Made by a program: the position numbers and the translations under genes. Shown here in pieces: positions 8,004 to 16,722 of a DNA stretch of 64,000 bases. Positions within the stretch are counted from its first letter, which is position 1. Each line of letters starts with the position of its first letter. Origin of the DNA: Cereibacter_A azotoformans (lineage in GTDB: Bacteria > Pseudomonadota > Alphaproteobacteria > Rhodobacterales > Rhodobacteraceae); the NCBI RefSeq assembly GCF_003050905.1, contig NZ_QAOT01000011.1; one strand, written 5' to 3'. The notes under the pieces are model-generated. The model was not told the origin of the DNA, did not search any database, and worked only from the letters and a program-made list of their open reading frames with translations.

Positions 8004-9413
8004 TCAGCGGCCCGGCGTGAGCGACGAGAGCCAGCGCACCAGCGGCCCCGCCGTCCGGTTCCCGATCTCGAGGTCGTTGCGGATGCGGATCGCCCGCCGC
8101 ACCACCCGCGCGCCCAGCGTGCGGATCGGCTCGGGCGGCAGGACCATACGCCGGTCGAGACCCACGAGGCCGCAGCGGCTCCAGCGGTCGTCCCGCCCTA
8201 GCGCGAGGCTGGCAAGGATGCGCCCCGCCACCGGCGTCTGGGCGATGCCCGTGCCGTTGAAGCCCACACCGAACAGGATGTCCGGCTCACCCGGCAGATG
8301 GCCGAAGACCGGCAGATGCTCGGCCGAGCAGTCGATCGGGCCGGACCAGTCGGCCGCGATGCGGGCGCCCCGCAACTCGGGATAAACGCGGTGCATCTCG
8401 CGCAGATTGTCCTCGCCGCCCCCCGGCCGGCGGTTGAACGCGGCGCCGAAGCGGTTGCCATAGGCCACGTTCCCACTGCCCCGGCCGAAGATCACCCGCC
8501 CGCCCGTCGTGCGCTGGTAGTAAAGCACATGGGCCTGCGCGTCGCAGATCGACTCGCCCCCCGTCCAGCCGATCCGGTCGAGCGTGTCGCCCACCGGCTC
8601 GGTCGCGATCACCTGACTGTCCACCACATAAAGGTGGCGCCGCAGCGCGGGCAGCGCCGCCGCCCAGGCGTTCGAGGCGATCACCACCTTGCCCGCGCGC
8701 AGCACGCCCCGCCCCATGCGCAGCGTGCAGGGCTGGCCCGACGTGATCTCGGCCACCGGGCTTTTCTCGTGGATCACGACCCCGCGCGCCAGCGCCAGCG
8801 CCCGCAGCCCCAGCGCAAGCTTCGCCGGCTGCACCGTGCCCGCCCGCGCCTCGAGCACGCCCATGTAGGAGGCGCCCGAGCCGGTCCGGGCCAGGATCTC
8901 CTCGCGGCCGATCTCGCGCAGACAGGTCTCGCCCCGCGCGCGGCAGATCGCGGCCGCGGGCTCCCACGCACATTCCTGCGCCCGCGAACTGGCGGTCCAG
9001 AGCCAGCCGTCCAGCCTCAGCTCCATGTCGATCGTGCCCGAGGCCTGCAGCCCCGCCAGCTCCTCGATCGCCTCGGCGGTGGCGTGGCAGAGCATCAGGG
9101 CCTCGTCCGGTCCCACCAGCCGGGTCAGCAGGTCGATCTCGGCGAACCAGCTGTGGACCTGCCCACCGTTCCGGCCCGAGGCGCCAGCGCCGCAAAAATC
9201 GGCCTCGAGGATCGTCACGCGCAGCTCCGGCGCCTGCTCCTTCAGCCGCAGCGCGGTCCAGAGGCCGGTATAGCCGCCACCGACGATGGCCACGTCACAC
9301 TCGGCCTCGCCCACGAAGGGCTGCGTCGCCGGACCGGCGCCCAGATCCCGCAGCCAGAACGAGCGGTCGCCCTCGGGCGCGATGGTGGGTTGTTCAAGCC
9401 TGTGCGTTGCCAT
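8004..9413 (-). CDS. FAD-dependent amine oxidoreductase (DadA/PuuB-like), candidate Amadori-compound oxidase
   Basis: 469 residues of the DAO superfamily. The FAD-binding fold shows VAIVGGGYTGLW near residue 42 and the family motif GASGRNGGQV near 78. It resembles gamma-glutamylputrescine oxidase and other secondary-amine oxidases. Such enzymes oxidise a C-N bond, so in this operon it could cleave unphosphorylated fructosyl-amino acids as an amadoriase does, an alternative to kinase plus deglycase. That role is inferred from context. Its start overlaps the end of the kinase gene by 20 bases. Confidence 0.8.
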   Translation of the reverse strand: MATHRLEQPTIAPEGDRSFWLRDLGAGPATQPFVGEAECDVAIVGGGYTGLWTALRLKEQAPELRVTILEADFCGAGASGRNGGQVHSWFAEIDLLTRLVGPDEALMLCHATAEAIEELAGLQASGTIDMELRLDGWLWTASSRAQECAWEPAAAICRARGETCLREIGREEILARTGSGASYMGVLEARAGTVQPAKLALGLRALALARGVVIHEKSPVAEITSGQPCTLRMGRGVLRAGKVVIASNAWAAALPALRRHLYVVDSQVIATEPVGDTLDRIGWTGGESICDAQAHVLYYQRTTGGRVIFGRGSGNVAYGNRFGAAFNRRPGGGEDNLREMHRVYPELRGARIAADWSGPIDCSAEHLPVFGHLPGEPDILFGVGFNGTGIAQTPVAGRILASLALGRDDRWSRCGLVGLDRRMVLPPEPIRTLGARVVRRAIRIRNDLEIGNRTAGPLVRWLSSLTPGR

Positions 9414-10272
9414 CTCGGACCTCTCCCGCCGCGATCACATCGGAATACTTTTCCAGCAGCCACGACGGGATCGAGCGCAGCGGCTGGGGGAACCCGCCCT
9501 CGTGCAGGCAGGTGTTGGCGGCCGCGTCCGAGGCACCCCGCAGCGCGTCGGCATCCGCGCGTCCCTCGAGCGCCCAGAGCGCGATGAAACGCGCGATGAA
9601 GCTGTCGCCAGCGCCGCAGGTGTCCACGACCTCGATCCGCCGCGCCCGGACCTGCGTGACGCTGCCCCGGTTGTCGAGAAAGGCGCCACGGCTGCCGCAG
9701 GTGACGACAGTGCTGATCGCGCCGCGGTCGCGGAACCGCGCCAGCAGCGGCTCGACCGGCTCGGCCGGATCCTCGGGGCCCGAGGCGAAGACCAGCGGCA
9801 CCCCGGCCAGATCCAGCAGGTCGTGATGCGTCGAGACATCGACCGAGAAGCGCGCGCCCTCGGCCACCAGTCGGCGGACCAGATCGGGCGCGCTGTGGGT
9901 GCCCAGATGCACCCAGCGCGCGGCCAGCATGTCGGCCAGCCGCTGACCCTCGGGGACATAGCCAAGGCCCACGCCCAGATCCTCGAGCAGGAAGCGCCGG
10001 TCGCCACTGCGTTCCAGCAGCAGCGTGACGGCGGTGCTGCCCTCGCGCCGCTCCATGTCGTCGGGGTTCAGCCCGGTGCGCGCCACGGCTTCGTGGATCG
10101 CGTCGCCCTCGGGGTCGTGCCCGATCAGGCCGAAGTAGCGGGCGGGCAGACCCGCGCACGCCCATTGCACCGCGACGTTCAGCGCATTGCCCCCCACCGC
10201 CATGCGGTCCTTGGACAGATAGACGTCAAGGCAGTTGTCGCCGACGGCGATCAGCTCGGGCGACATGCTCAC
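9394..10272 (-). CDS. PfkB-family sugar kinase, FrlD/FraD-like
   Basis: 292 residues of the ribokinase/PfkB family. The N-terminal glycine motif is AVGGNALNVAV (~25-35), and the C-terminal signature DTCGAGDSFIARF carries the catalytic Asp. FrlD and FraD phosphorylate fructosyl-amino acids on C6, making the substrate of the SIS deglycase; the presence of deglycase, epimerase and asparaginase genes favours this over a plain fructose or ribose kinase. The first codon is GTG at 10272, in a GTGA overlap with the preceding stop; an ATG two codons later (10266) is an alternative. Confidence 0.82.
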   Translation of the reverse strand: MSMSPELIAVGDNCLDVYLSKDRMAVGGNALNVAVQWACAGLPARYFGLIGHDPEGDAIHEAVARTGLNPDDMERREGSTAVTLLLERSGDRRFLLEDLGVGLGYVPEGQRLADMLAARWVHLGTHSAPDLVRRLVAEGARFSVDVSTHHDLLDLAGVPLVFASGPEDPAEPVEPLLARFRDRGAISTVVTCGSRGAFLDNRGSVTQVRARRIEVVDTCGAGDSFIARFIALWALEGRADADALRGASDAAANTCLHEGGFPQPLRSIPSWLLEKYSDVIAAGEVRDGNAQA

Positions 10273-11129
10273 GCGGCGGCCTCCCCGGGTTCCAGATGCG
10301 GTGCGATGGCCCGCAGGTTGCGGGTCCAGGCCGTCACCGGATCGAGCGCGTAGGAGCCGTCGCCGAAGGGCTCGAAGGTCAGCGTGCCGCCATAGCCCGC
10401 GGCCGCCAGCTCGCCCAGCCAGTCCGCGAGCGGCAGCTCGCCGTCACCCCAGACCAGATGCCCCGCCGGGCGCCCGTCCACCACATGCACATGCACCAGC
10501 CGCTCGCCGAAGAGCCGCATGTAGTCGCCCACGCTGTCGCCCGCGCAGGCCATCGCCACCAGATCGAGCACCACGTCCATGTTCGCCGCGCCCACCATCC
10601 CCATCAGCCGGGCAATGTCGGCGGCGCTCTGGGCAATGTTGCTCTCGACCCGCTGCAGCGGCTCGAGCAGGCAGCGCAGCCCCTGCCCCGCCGCGTGCTC
10701 GGCGATCTCGGCCAGCGCCTCGGCCGACCGCTGCCATGCGCGCTCGGCCGGCTCGGTCTCGAAGCCCCGGCCGGGGGTCAGGAACAGGTGCGAGGCACCC
10801 AGCTCGGCCGCGATATCGGCCGCGCGGCGAAAGCGGTCGATGCTGGCCCGGCGAAAGGCGTCGTCGCCCGAGGCGATGTTGATCGGATAGACCACCTGCT
10901 CGGGCGTGAGGCAGCGCACCGAGAGGCCCTCGCCCGCCAGCACGCGCTTCACCTCGGCCACGCGGGCGGCATCGGCATGGAACAGGTCGAGATGCGGCGC
11001 CACGCCCCAAAGCTCGATCCGGCTGAGGCCGAAGCCGCGCATGAGGCGCGCGACCTCGGGGAACGGATAGTGCTGGAAGGCGAAGTTCGACCCGATCAGC
11101 TGGCGGGCGGCAAGGCGGGGGCTGCTCAT
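10269..11129 (-). CDS. Sugar phosphate isomerase/epimerase (AP-endonuclease-2 fold), FrlC-like
   Basis: 286 residues of the xylose-isomerase-like TIM-barrel family. Metal-binding acidic and histidine residues can be seen in CLLEPL (~137), VVLDLVAMA, VHVHVVDG (~207) and LTFEPFG near the C-terminus. FrlC, fructoselysine 3-epimerase, belongs to this family and sits beside frlB and frlD in E. coli, so an epimerase for psicosyl- or fructosyl-amino acids is the likely role. Translation is coupled on both sides, by ATGA with the permease gene and GTGA with the kinase gene. Confidence 0.8.
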   Translation of the reverse strand: MSSPRLAARQLIGSNFAFQHYPFPEVARLMRGFGLSRIELWGVAPHLDLFHADAARVAEVKRVLAGEGLSVRCLTPEQVVYPINIASGDDAFRRASIDRFRRAADIAAELGASHLFLTPGRGFETEPAERAWQRSAEALAEIAEHAAGQGLRCLLEPLQRVESNIAQSAADIARLMGMVGAANMDVVLDLVAMACAGDSVGDYMRLFGERLVHVHVVDGRPAGHLVWGDGELPLADWLGELAAAGYGGTLTFEPFGDGSYALDPVTAWTRNLRAIAPHLEPGEAAA

Positions 11130-11971
11130 TTCGCCATTCCCTCGGTCAGGCCGCGGATGAAATACCGCTGGGTCAGGAAGAAGATGATGACGATCGGCAG
11201 CGCCGAGAGCGTCATGGCGGCGAAGACCTGCGAAAAGTCGGTGCCGTGTTTCGACATCATCGAGGTCAGGCCGACGGGCAGCGTCTGCACGCTGGGGCTG
11301 TTGGTGAAGATCATGGCGAAGAGATATTCGTTCCAAGCAAAGAGGATGTGGAGGACGACGCAGGAGACGATGATCGGCCGGCAGAGCGGCAGGATGATCC
11401 TGCGGTAGATCTGGCCGGGACTTGCCCCGTCCATCATCGCGGCCTCGTCGAGGTCGCGCGGCAGGTCGAGCATGTAGGCGCGGATCAGGAAGGTGGTGAA
11501 GGGCACGCGGAAGGCGGTGTAGAGGATGATCAGCGCCCATTGCGTGTCGTAAAGCCCCAGCGACTGGAGCATCCGCACCAGCGGCACCAGCGCGACTGTC
11601 GGGCTCAGCATCATGCCGCCCAGCACGAAGGCGGTGATCAGGGGCTTTGCGGGCATCGCCGTCCGCGTCAGCCCATAGGCCGCGCGGGCCGAGATCAGCA
11701 CCGTGGCCACGGTCGAGGCGAAGGTGACCAGAAGGCTCGAGATCATGTAGCCCTGCACGCTCCGCCAGGCGGCGAAGTAGTTGTCGAGCGACCAGCTTTG
11801 CGGCAGCGCGAAGGGCTGGTCGAAGATCTGGCTGTTCGACTTGAAGCCGCCAAGCGCCATCCAGAGCAGCGGGTACAGGACGATCACCCCTACGGCCAGC
11901 AGGAAGGCCCAGAGGAAGGCCCGCCCGATCCCCGGCCAGAAGCCCCGGTCCTGCGAAAGGGCTGCGCTCAT
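11126..11971 (-). CDS. Carbohydrate ABC transporter permease, MalG/UgpE type
   Basis: 281 residues with about six membrane segments. The cytoplasmic EAA loop DEAAMMDGASPGQIYRRI near 190-207 docks with the ATPase. It ends with the characteristic short tail of the MalG family (RYFIRGLTEGMAK). The start ATG at 11971 overlaps the previous stop as ATGA. It forms the import channel with the product of 11968-12933. Confidence 0.92.
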   Translation of the reverse strand: MSAALSQDRGFWPGIGRAFLWAFLLAVGVIVLYPLLWMALGGFKSNSQIFDQPFALPQSWSLDNYFAAWRSVQGYMISSLLVTFASTVATVLISARAAYGLTRTAMPAKPLITAFVLGGMMLSPTVALVPLVRMLQSLGLYDTQWALIILYTAFRVPFTTFLIRAYMLDLPRDLDEAAMMDGASPGQIYRRIILPLCRPIIVSCVVLHILFAWNEYLFAMIFTNSPSVQTLPVGLTSMMSKHGTDFSQVFAAMTLSALPIVIIFFLTQRYFIRGLTEGMAK

Positions 11972-12933
11972 GCCATCACCCTCCGCCGCCGCGTGTACCA
12001 GAGCTGCAGGATCCCCGTCAGCAGGGTGATCGCGAAGACGACCGAGCCGATGGCCGCGGCATAGCCCATGTCGTTCTGGTTGAAGCCCTGTTCGTAGAGC
12101 CAGGTGCCCAGCACCTGGCTCGAATTGTTCGGCCCGCCGCCGGTCATCACCATCACCTCGTTGAAGACCTGGAAGGCGCCGGTCACGGTCACGATGATCA
12201 TCATGCCGGTCATCTCGCGCGTGAGCGGGAAGGTGATGCTCCACAGCCGCCGGAGCGGCCCCGCTCCGTCCATCCGCGCCGCGTCATAGAGTTCCTGCGG
12301 GATCTTCTGGATCGCGATGGTGAAGAGCAGCGTCGAATAGCCGAAGCCCTGCCACTGGCTCATGGCGATGATGGCATAGATCGCCGTGCGCTCGTCGCCG
12401 AGCCAGACATGCGACCACTCCTCACGCCCCGCCAGCTTCAGCAGCCCGTCGAGGATGCCGATGTTGGGCTGGTAGATGAAGTAGAACAGAAGCCCCGTGA
12501 CCGTGGTCGAGATCGCAGAGGGCACGAAATAAAGCGCCCGCCAGAAGTTGCGCCAGCGTTCCGACGCAAGGCCTTCGACGATGGCGGCCAGGCAGAAGGC
12601 CGCAAAGACCTGGAAGACGATCGACAGCACCGCATAGGCGCCGTTGTTCCAGAGCGCGCGGCCGATCACCGGATCCTCGGCAAGCCTTCGGTAGTTCTCG
12701 AGCCCGACCTGCGTCACCTCTCCGGTGAAGATGTCGTGGTTCGTGGTGCTGACGAAGAAGTTGTTGACGATCGGGTAATAGACGAACCAGCCCACGATGA
12801 TGAGCGCCACGGCGATCCAGCGCAGCGCCAGCAGCCGGGCGAGGAAGGGGCGCAGCCGCGGCCCCCTCGCTGCCCCGAGGGCGGTGCCGCTGAGGGCGAC
12901 CCCGCTCTTTCCCATGTCCGCGGACAAACTCAT
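11968..12933 (-). CDS. Carbohydrate ABC transporter permease, MalF/UgpA type
   Basis: 321 residues: a charged N-terminus, a first membrane helix at ~37-55, then about five more. The EAA loop reads YDAARMDGAGPLRRLW near 223-238, and the GGGPNNSSQVL segment typical of MalF-like permeases follows. The start ATG at 12933 shares one base with the stop of the binding-protein gene (TGATG). Partner of the 11126-11971 permease. Confidence 0.92.
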   Translation of the reverse strand: MSLSADMGKSGVALSGTALGAARGPRLRPFLARLLALRWIAVALIIVGWFVYYPIVNNFFVSTTNHDIFTGEVTQVGLENYRRLAEDPVIGRALWNNGAYAVLSIVFQVFAAFCLAAIVEGLASERWRNFWRALYFVPSAISTTVTGLLFYFIYQPNIGILDGLLKLAGREEWSHVWLGDERTAIYAIIAMSQWQGFGYSTLLFTIAIQKIPQELYDAARMDGAGPLRRLWSITFPLTREMTGMMIIVTVTGAFQVFNEVMVMTGGGPNNSSQVLGTWLYEQGFNQNDMGYAAAIGSVVFAITLLTGILQLWYTRRRRVMA

Positions 12934-14246
12934 CACTTGGCCGAGGCGGCGGCCTTGCGGACCTCGGCCACGACCTCTTCGGCCGAGACCGTGCCGCCGG
13001 CAAAGGCCTGCAGGTTCGACAGCCACGCCGCCGCCACCCGCGGATGGTTCACCGTGTCCAGCCACTGCATGAGATACGAGGCCTCGGCGATATCCTCGAG
13101 GCCGCCCACCACAGCCGGGCTCATATCGGCCGGATCGGCGCCGCCGATCACCGCGCTCGGCTGGCCATAGGGCGGGGCCGACAGCACCTTGGCATTGGCC
13201 TGCGTCGTCACGAACTTCATGAAATCGAGCGCCAGCGGCACGTTTTCGGATGCGGAGGAGATCATGTAGCCCTCGGGCGCGCCCTCGAGCGCCCTCGGAT
13301 CGCCCTTGGCCTCCTTCGGCGCGGGCAGCGGGAAGAAGCCGAACTCCTCGGGCGTGAGCTTGGTCGTCGCCGAGGCGGCGTTGTCGAACTCGATGATCTC
13401 CTGGTAATACATCGCGGCCTTGCCGTCGCTCAGTTCCTGAATGGCGGTCTGGTAGGAAATGCCGTTCATGCCCGCGCCGATGGTGCAGCGGTCGGCGATC
13501 GCCTTGAACTGCTCGAGCGAGGCGACATAGCCGGGATCGGAATAGTCGGCCGTCGCCGGGTCGAAGTCGCGCTCGAGCACCTCCTTCGGCACGTTGTAGG
13601 CCAGAAGCTGGCCGAGATAGTGGACCGCCACCCACGGCTCCTTGTTGCCGATCGAGATCGGCGTGATCCCCGCCGCCCGGATCGTGTCGCAGGCCTCGAG
13701 CATCTCCTCGAGCGTGGCGGGCTCCGAAATCCCCAGATCGGCGAAGATGGTCTTGTTGTAGCCCATGAACTTCGCATCGAGATAAAGCGGGATGCCGTAA
13801 TTCTTGCCCTCATAGACAAAGGCGCCGACTGCGGCGGGGGCAAACGTCTTACCCCACTCGGTATCCGGCCCGATCACCGGCGTCAGATCCACCGCCCGCT
13901 TGCCGCGCACGAAATTGCCGCCCCAGGTGCCCGTCCACGAGAAGAAGACGTCGGGGATCGAGTTCGAGGCGACGAGCGTCTTGGTCTTGCCCTTGACGCT
14001 GTCGTCATCCTCCTGGATCAGCTCGATCTTCACGCCCGGATGCTGCGCCTCATACGCCTTCGCCAGCTCGACGAAATAGGGCGCAAGGCGCTGCATCCCG
14101 AACTTGGTCATCACCCTCAGCGTGCCCTCGTGCTCGACCGGGGCCGAGGGATCGGCGACGGCGGTCTGCGCCGTGGCTGCGCCCGCCCACCCGATGGCCG
14201 AGATGGCGGCGACGATGGCTGTCATGGACTGCAGGGACCGTTTCAT
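12933..14246 (-). CDS. Extracellular sugar-binding protein of ABC transporter (family 1)
   Basis: 437 residues with a Sec signal peptide (MKRSLQSMTAIV... cleaved after ATAQ, ~27) and a type-1 solute-binding fold; FFSWTGTWGG and the IPLYLDAKFMGYNK segment are typical of carbohydrate binders. Expected in the periplasm. The start ATG at 14246 follows an AGGAGAGAG site. It delivers ligand to the two permeases encoded immediately downstream. By operon content the ligand may be a fructosyl-amino acid, but nothing in the sequence proves this. Confidence 0.9.
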   Translation of the reverse strand: MKRSLQSMTAIVAAISAIGWAGAATAQTAVADPSAPVEHEGTLRVMTKFGMQRLAPYFVELAKAYEAQHPGVKIELIQEDDDSVKGKTKTLVASNSIPDVFFSWTGTWGGNFVRGKRAVDLTPVIGPDTEWGKTFAPAAVGAFVYEGKNYGIPLYLDAKFMGYNKTIFADLGISEPATLEEMLEACDTIRAAGITPISIGNKEPWVAVHYLGQLLAYNVPKEVLERDFDPATADYSDPGYVASLEQFKAIADRCTIGAGMNGISYQTAIQELSDGKAAMYYQEIIEFDNAASATTKLTPEEFGFFPLPAPKEAKGDPRALEGAPEGYMISSASENVPLALDFMKFVTTQANAKVLSAPPYGQPSAVIGGADPADMSPAVVGGLEDIAEASYLMQWLDTVNHPRVAAAWLSNLQAFAGGTVSAEEVVAEVRKAAASAK

Positions 14247-14286
14247 TTCTCTCTCCTGTTGGTGGGCTTCTTGTTGGGGATTGGCG

Positions 14287-15213
14287 TCAGGCTTCGACGC
14301 AGGGTGACGGGACCGGCTCGCCGCTCGGCGCCAGATGCGCGCCGACCCGCCCAAGGAGCGCGGCCAGCACCACCGGCGAGGCAAGCGCCCGCACCTGCGG
14401 CGCAAGGCCGGGCAGTTCGGCCGCGGCGGCATCGACCGTCCAGAGCCGGTCGGTGTAGCGCGGAACGAACCTCTCGACCCGCTCGGCCAGCGGACGCAGC
14501 GCATCCTCGCCCTTCACGAGCAGAAGGCTCACGCCCGGCTCGACCAGCTCCAGCGTGCCGTGGAAGAAGTCACTGGCGTGAACCGGGCGCGCGCGGATCC
14601 TCAGCCGCTTCTCGAGCGTGTCGAGCGCGAATTGATGCGCCACCGGCCAGGCCGAGCCCGGTGCCGTGACGATCAGGTATCTCTCGCCCCGCAGACGCGC
14701 GGCCAGCGCCGCCGCCTCGGGATCAAAGGCCCGCACGGCCGCCGGCAGCATCGCCGGCAGACGCGCCAGATCGGCCAGCAGCGCCTCGGCCTCGGGCATC
14801 GCGCCGACCTCGGCCAAAAGCGCAAGCGCCATGGCCAGCGCCTGAAGGGCGACGGCTTCGGGCGCGGTGGCCGTCAGGGTGCATGTCGCAACGCCGCTTC
14901 GCGCGAGGAAAGCCCCAAGTTCGGGTTTCGGCTCCACAAGCACCGCCAGTGCCCCCGACCCAAGGCCGCACGGCGGCGCCAGCATCAGCTCGTCCGCCGA
15001 CAAGGCGGCTGCGGGAATGCGCGACCCCCGGCAGATCAGCTGAACTGCCGGCAGCGTCAGAAGCCGCGGACCAGTCGGCGCCACGAAGAAGATCCTGCGC
15101 ACGCCGCTGTCCAGACAGGCCCGCAGCATCGGACGCGCCTCGCACAGGAAGATCCCGGCGTCGGGCGCAAGGCGAGGGGCGAGAATGTCCGGCTGCTCGG
15201 CGGTGGTTGACAT
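14287..15213 (-). CDS. Degenerate SIS-domain protein, paralogue of the deglycase at 2258-3271
   Basis: 308 residues. The C-terminal half matches the FraB-like protein closely around RPVHASDFFHGTLEL (209-223), including H218, but the position matching the proposed catalytic Glu is Lys (K202). The N-terminal SIS domain has lost the sugar-phosphate loop: SLSGTTKE of the paralogue corresponds to a Pro/Glu-rich stretch near 93-99, and LGTGG to APTGP. It is therefore either a non-catalytic partner or an enzyme with changed chemistry. It is the first gene after the LacI operators, 41 bp ahead of the binding-protein gene. The start ATG at 15213 overlaps one operator. Confidence 0.8.
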   Translation of the reverse strand: MSTTAEQPDILAPRLAPDAGIFLCEARPMLRACLDSGVRRIFFVAPTGPRLLTLPAVQLICRGSRIPAAALSADELMLAPPCGLGSGALAVLVEPKPELGAFLARSGVATCTLTATAPEAVALQALAMALALLAEVGAMPEAEALLADLARLPAMLPAAVRAFDPEAAALAARLRGERYLIVTAPGSAWPVAHQFALDTLEKRLRIRARPVHASDFFHGTLELVEPGVSLLLVKGEDALRPLAERVERFVPRYTDRLWTVDAAAAELPGLAPQVRALASPVVLAALLGRVGAHLAPSGEPVPSPCVEA

Positions 15214-15283
15214 GAGACCGATCTCATAACGCTGCAAAAGAAGAGACCGGTCCGGGCGCGCATGGGCTAAGAGACCGATCTCA
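15213..15283. promoter_or_regulatory. Three regularly spaced LacI-type operators
   Basis: Two near-identical sites, TGAGACCGATCTCA (15213-15226) and AGAGACCGATCTCA (15270-15283), have the LacI-family form of symmetric arms around a central CG. A weaker copy, AGAGACCGGTC, lies at 15242-15252. The CG centres are 29 and 28 bases apart. The promoter-distal site covers the start codon of the degenerate SIS gene. The neighbouring lacI-type gene is the obvious owner. Confidence 0.72.
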
Positions 15284-15339
15284 CACGCCACTACTGCACG
15301 GCTCTGCCCACCAGGCAAGAGATTATTTCAGGATGCAGG

Positions 15340-16401
15340 TTAAGTGCAGGCGCGCCGCCCGAAATCTGCCCGCGCGACCGAACCGCGCGCGATCAGCCGC
15401 GTCGGAAACCGCACATGGCGCGCCGGCACGTCGCTGCCGCGGATTCGCTCGAGCAGCATCTCGACGGCCAGCGGCCCGATCTGCCCCACCGGCTGCGCCA
15501 CCACCGTGATCTGCGGATCGGTGAAGGTCGCGAGGTCGAAATCGTCGAACCCGATCAGCGACACGTCGCGCGGCACGGCGAGACCCATCGAGCGCAGCGC
15601 CAGCAGCGCCCCCGTCGTCATCAGGCTGTCCACGGTGAAGAGCGCGGTCGGCCGCTCGGGCCGGCTGAAGAGGCGGATCGTGGCGTCGATGGCATGCTCC
15701 ACCGTCGATTGCGACACCGCGATCAGCCCCTCCTCGACCGGGAGACCCGCCTCGGCCAGCGCGCGCAGATAGCCCTCGCGCCGCTGCCGGGCCGTGGCGA
15801 TGCGCGACTCGTCATGGATCAGCGCGATCCGCCGATGGCCATTCGCGATCAGCAGGGCGATCGCCTCGCGCGCGCCACCCTCGTTGTCCACCGTGACGCT
15901 GTCGCAGTCGATCTCCGGCAATTCGCGGTCGATCAGCACCAGCGGCACCCGCTCGCGCACAAGACGCTGAAGATGCGGATTGTCCCCTTCAGAGGCCGGC
16001 GCCACGATCATCCCGCGCACGTTCAGCGCTCGCAGGTTGTCGAGCAGGCTCTGCTCCTGCGCGAGGCTCTCCTCGCTGCTCGCGATGAGCAGGCTGTGTC
16101 GGCTCCGCCGCAGCGCCGCGTCGATGTCATGCGCCACGCGGGCGAAGAACGGGTTCTGGATGTCACCCGGCACGAAGCCCACGATCGGCATCTGCCCCTG
16201 CCGCAGCGCCTGCGCGATGCGGTTGCCGCGGTAGCCCAGCCGCTCCGCCGCCTCCTGAACCCGGCGCGAAGCCTCGTCGCCGACATAGCCGTATCCGTTC
16301 AATGCCCGCGCCGCCGTCGCGCGCGAGACATTGGCGGCGGCGGCGACATCCTTCACGGTGACGGCGCGCTTGACCGCTCGGGGCGGCCGGTCTCCTGACA
16401 C
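15340..16401 (-). CDS. LacI-family transcriptional regulator
   Basis: 353 residues. The N-terminal helix-turn-helix reads TVKDVAAAANVSRATAARALNGYGYV (~15-40), with ARALNG as the hinge-proximal signature, followed by a periplasmic-binding-protein-like effector domain (~70-345). It lies directly upstream of the transporter operon on the same strand, separated by the operator cluster, so it most likely controls that operon in response to the imported sugar derivative. Confidence 0.92.
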   Translation of the reverse strand: MSGDRPPRAVKRAVTVKDVAAAANVSRATAARALNGYGYVGDEASRRVQEAAERLGYRGNRIAQALRQGQMPIVGFVPGDIQNPFFARVAHDIDAALRRSRHSLLIASSEESLAQEQSLLDNLRALNVRGMIVAPASEGDNPHLQRLVRERVPLVLIDRELPEIDCDSVTVDNEGGAREAIALLIANGHRRIALIHDESRIATARQRREGYLRALAEAGLPVEEGLIAVSQSTVEHAIDATIRLFSRPERPTALFTVDSLMTTGALLALRSMGLAVPRDVSLIGFDDFDLATFTDPQITVVAQPVGQIGPLAVEMLLERIRGSDVPARHVRFPTRLIARGSVARADFGRRACT

Positions 16402-16607
16402 TGGACTCTCCCCTCGGCAGGCGCGGTCGGACGGTCCGGGCTTACCAGACGAGACGCGCCCTCTTCAAGGCTGGCACCGAATCCGCGGCCGACCCCCGTC
16501 GCAGCGTTCAGACCTGTGCCGGAGATGTCGGCCCGGCCTCGCCGCCACGGTCAAAGACGCTTTCCGACCAGAACAGGCGGAAACGGTAGTCGTCAATGTC
16601 GGTGAAA

Positions 16608-16635
16608 GTTGGCTGCTTCCTGCCTTTCGGCCAAC
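16608..16635. terminator. Possible hairpin downstream of tRNA-Gly
   Basis: GTTGGC and GCCAAC arms flank a 16-base loop; on the minus strand the second arm is followed by TTTC. It lies 12 bases past the tRNA 3' end, where a terminator would be expected, but the T-run is poor. Nothing else is seen between 16402 and 16647. Confidence 0.3.
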
Positions 16636-16647
16636 AGCCTGATTTAC

Positions 16648-16722
16648 TGGAGCGGGCGATGAGATTCGAACTCACGACCCTTACCTTGGCAAGGTAATGC
16701 TCTACCCCTGAGCTACGCCCGC
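16648..16722 (-). tRNA. tRNA-Gly (anticodon GCC)
   Basis: 75 bases including an encoded CCA. The acceptor stem GCGGGCG/CGCCCGC, the D-arm GCTC...GAGC, the anticodon stem TTACC/GGTAA with loop TTGCCAA (anticodon GCC), and the T-arm GTGAG-TTCGAAT-CTCAT all pair. Discriminator base T. It reads glycine codons GGC and GGU. Confidence 0.97.
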
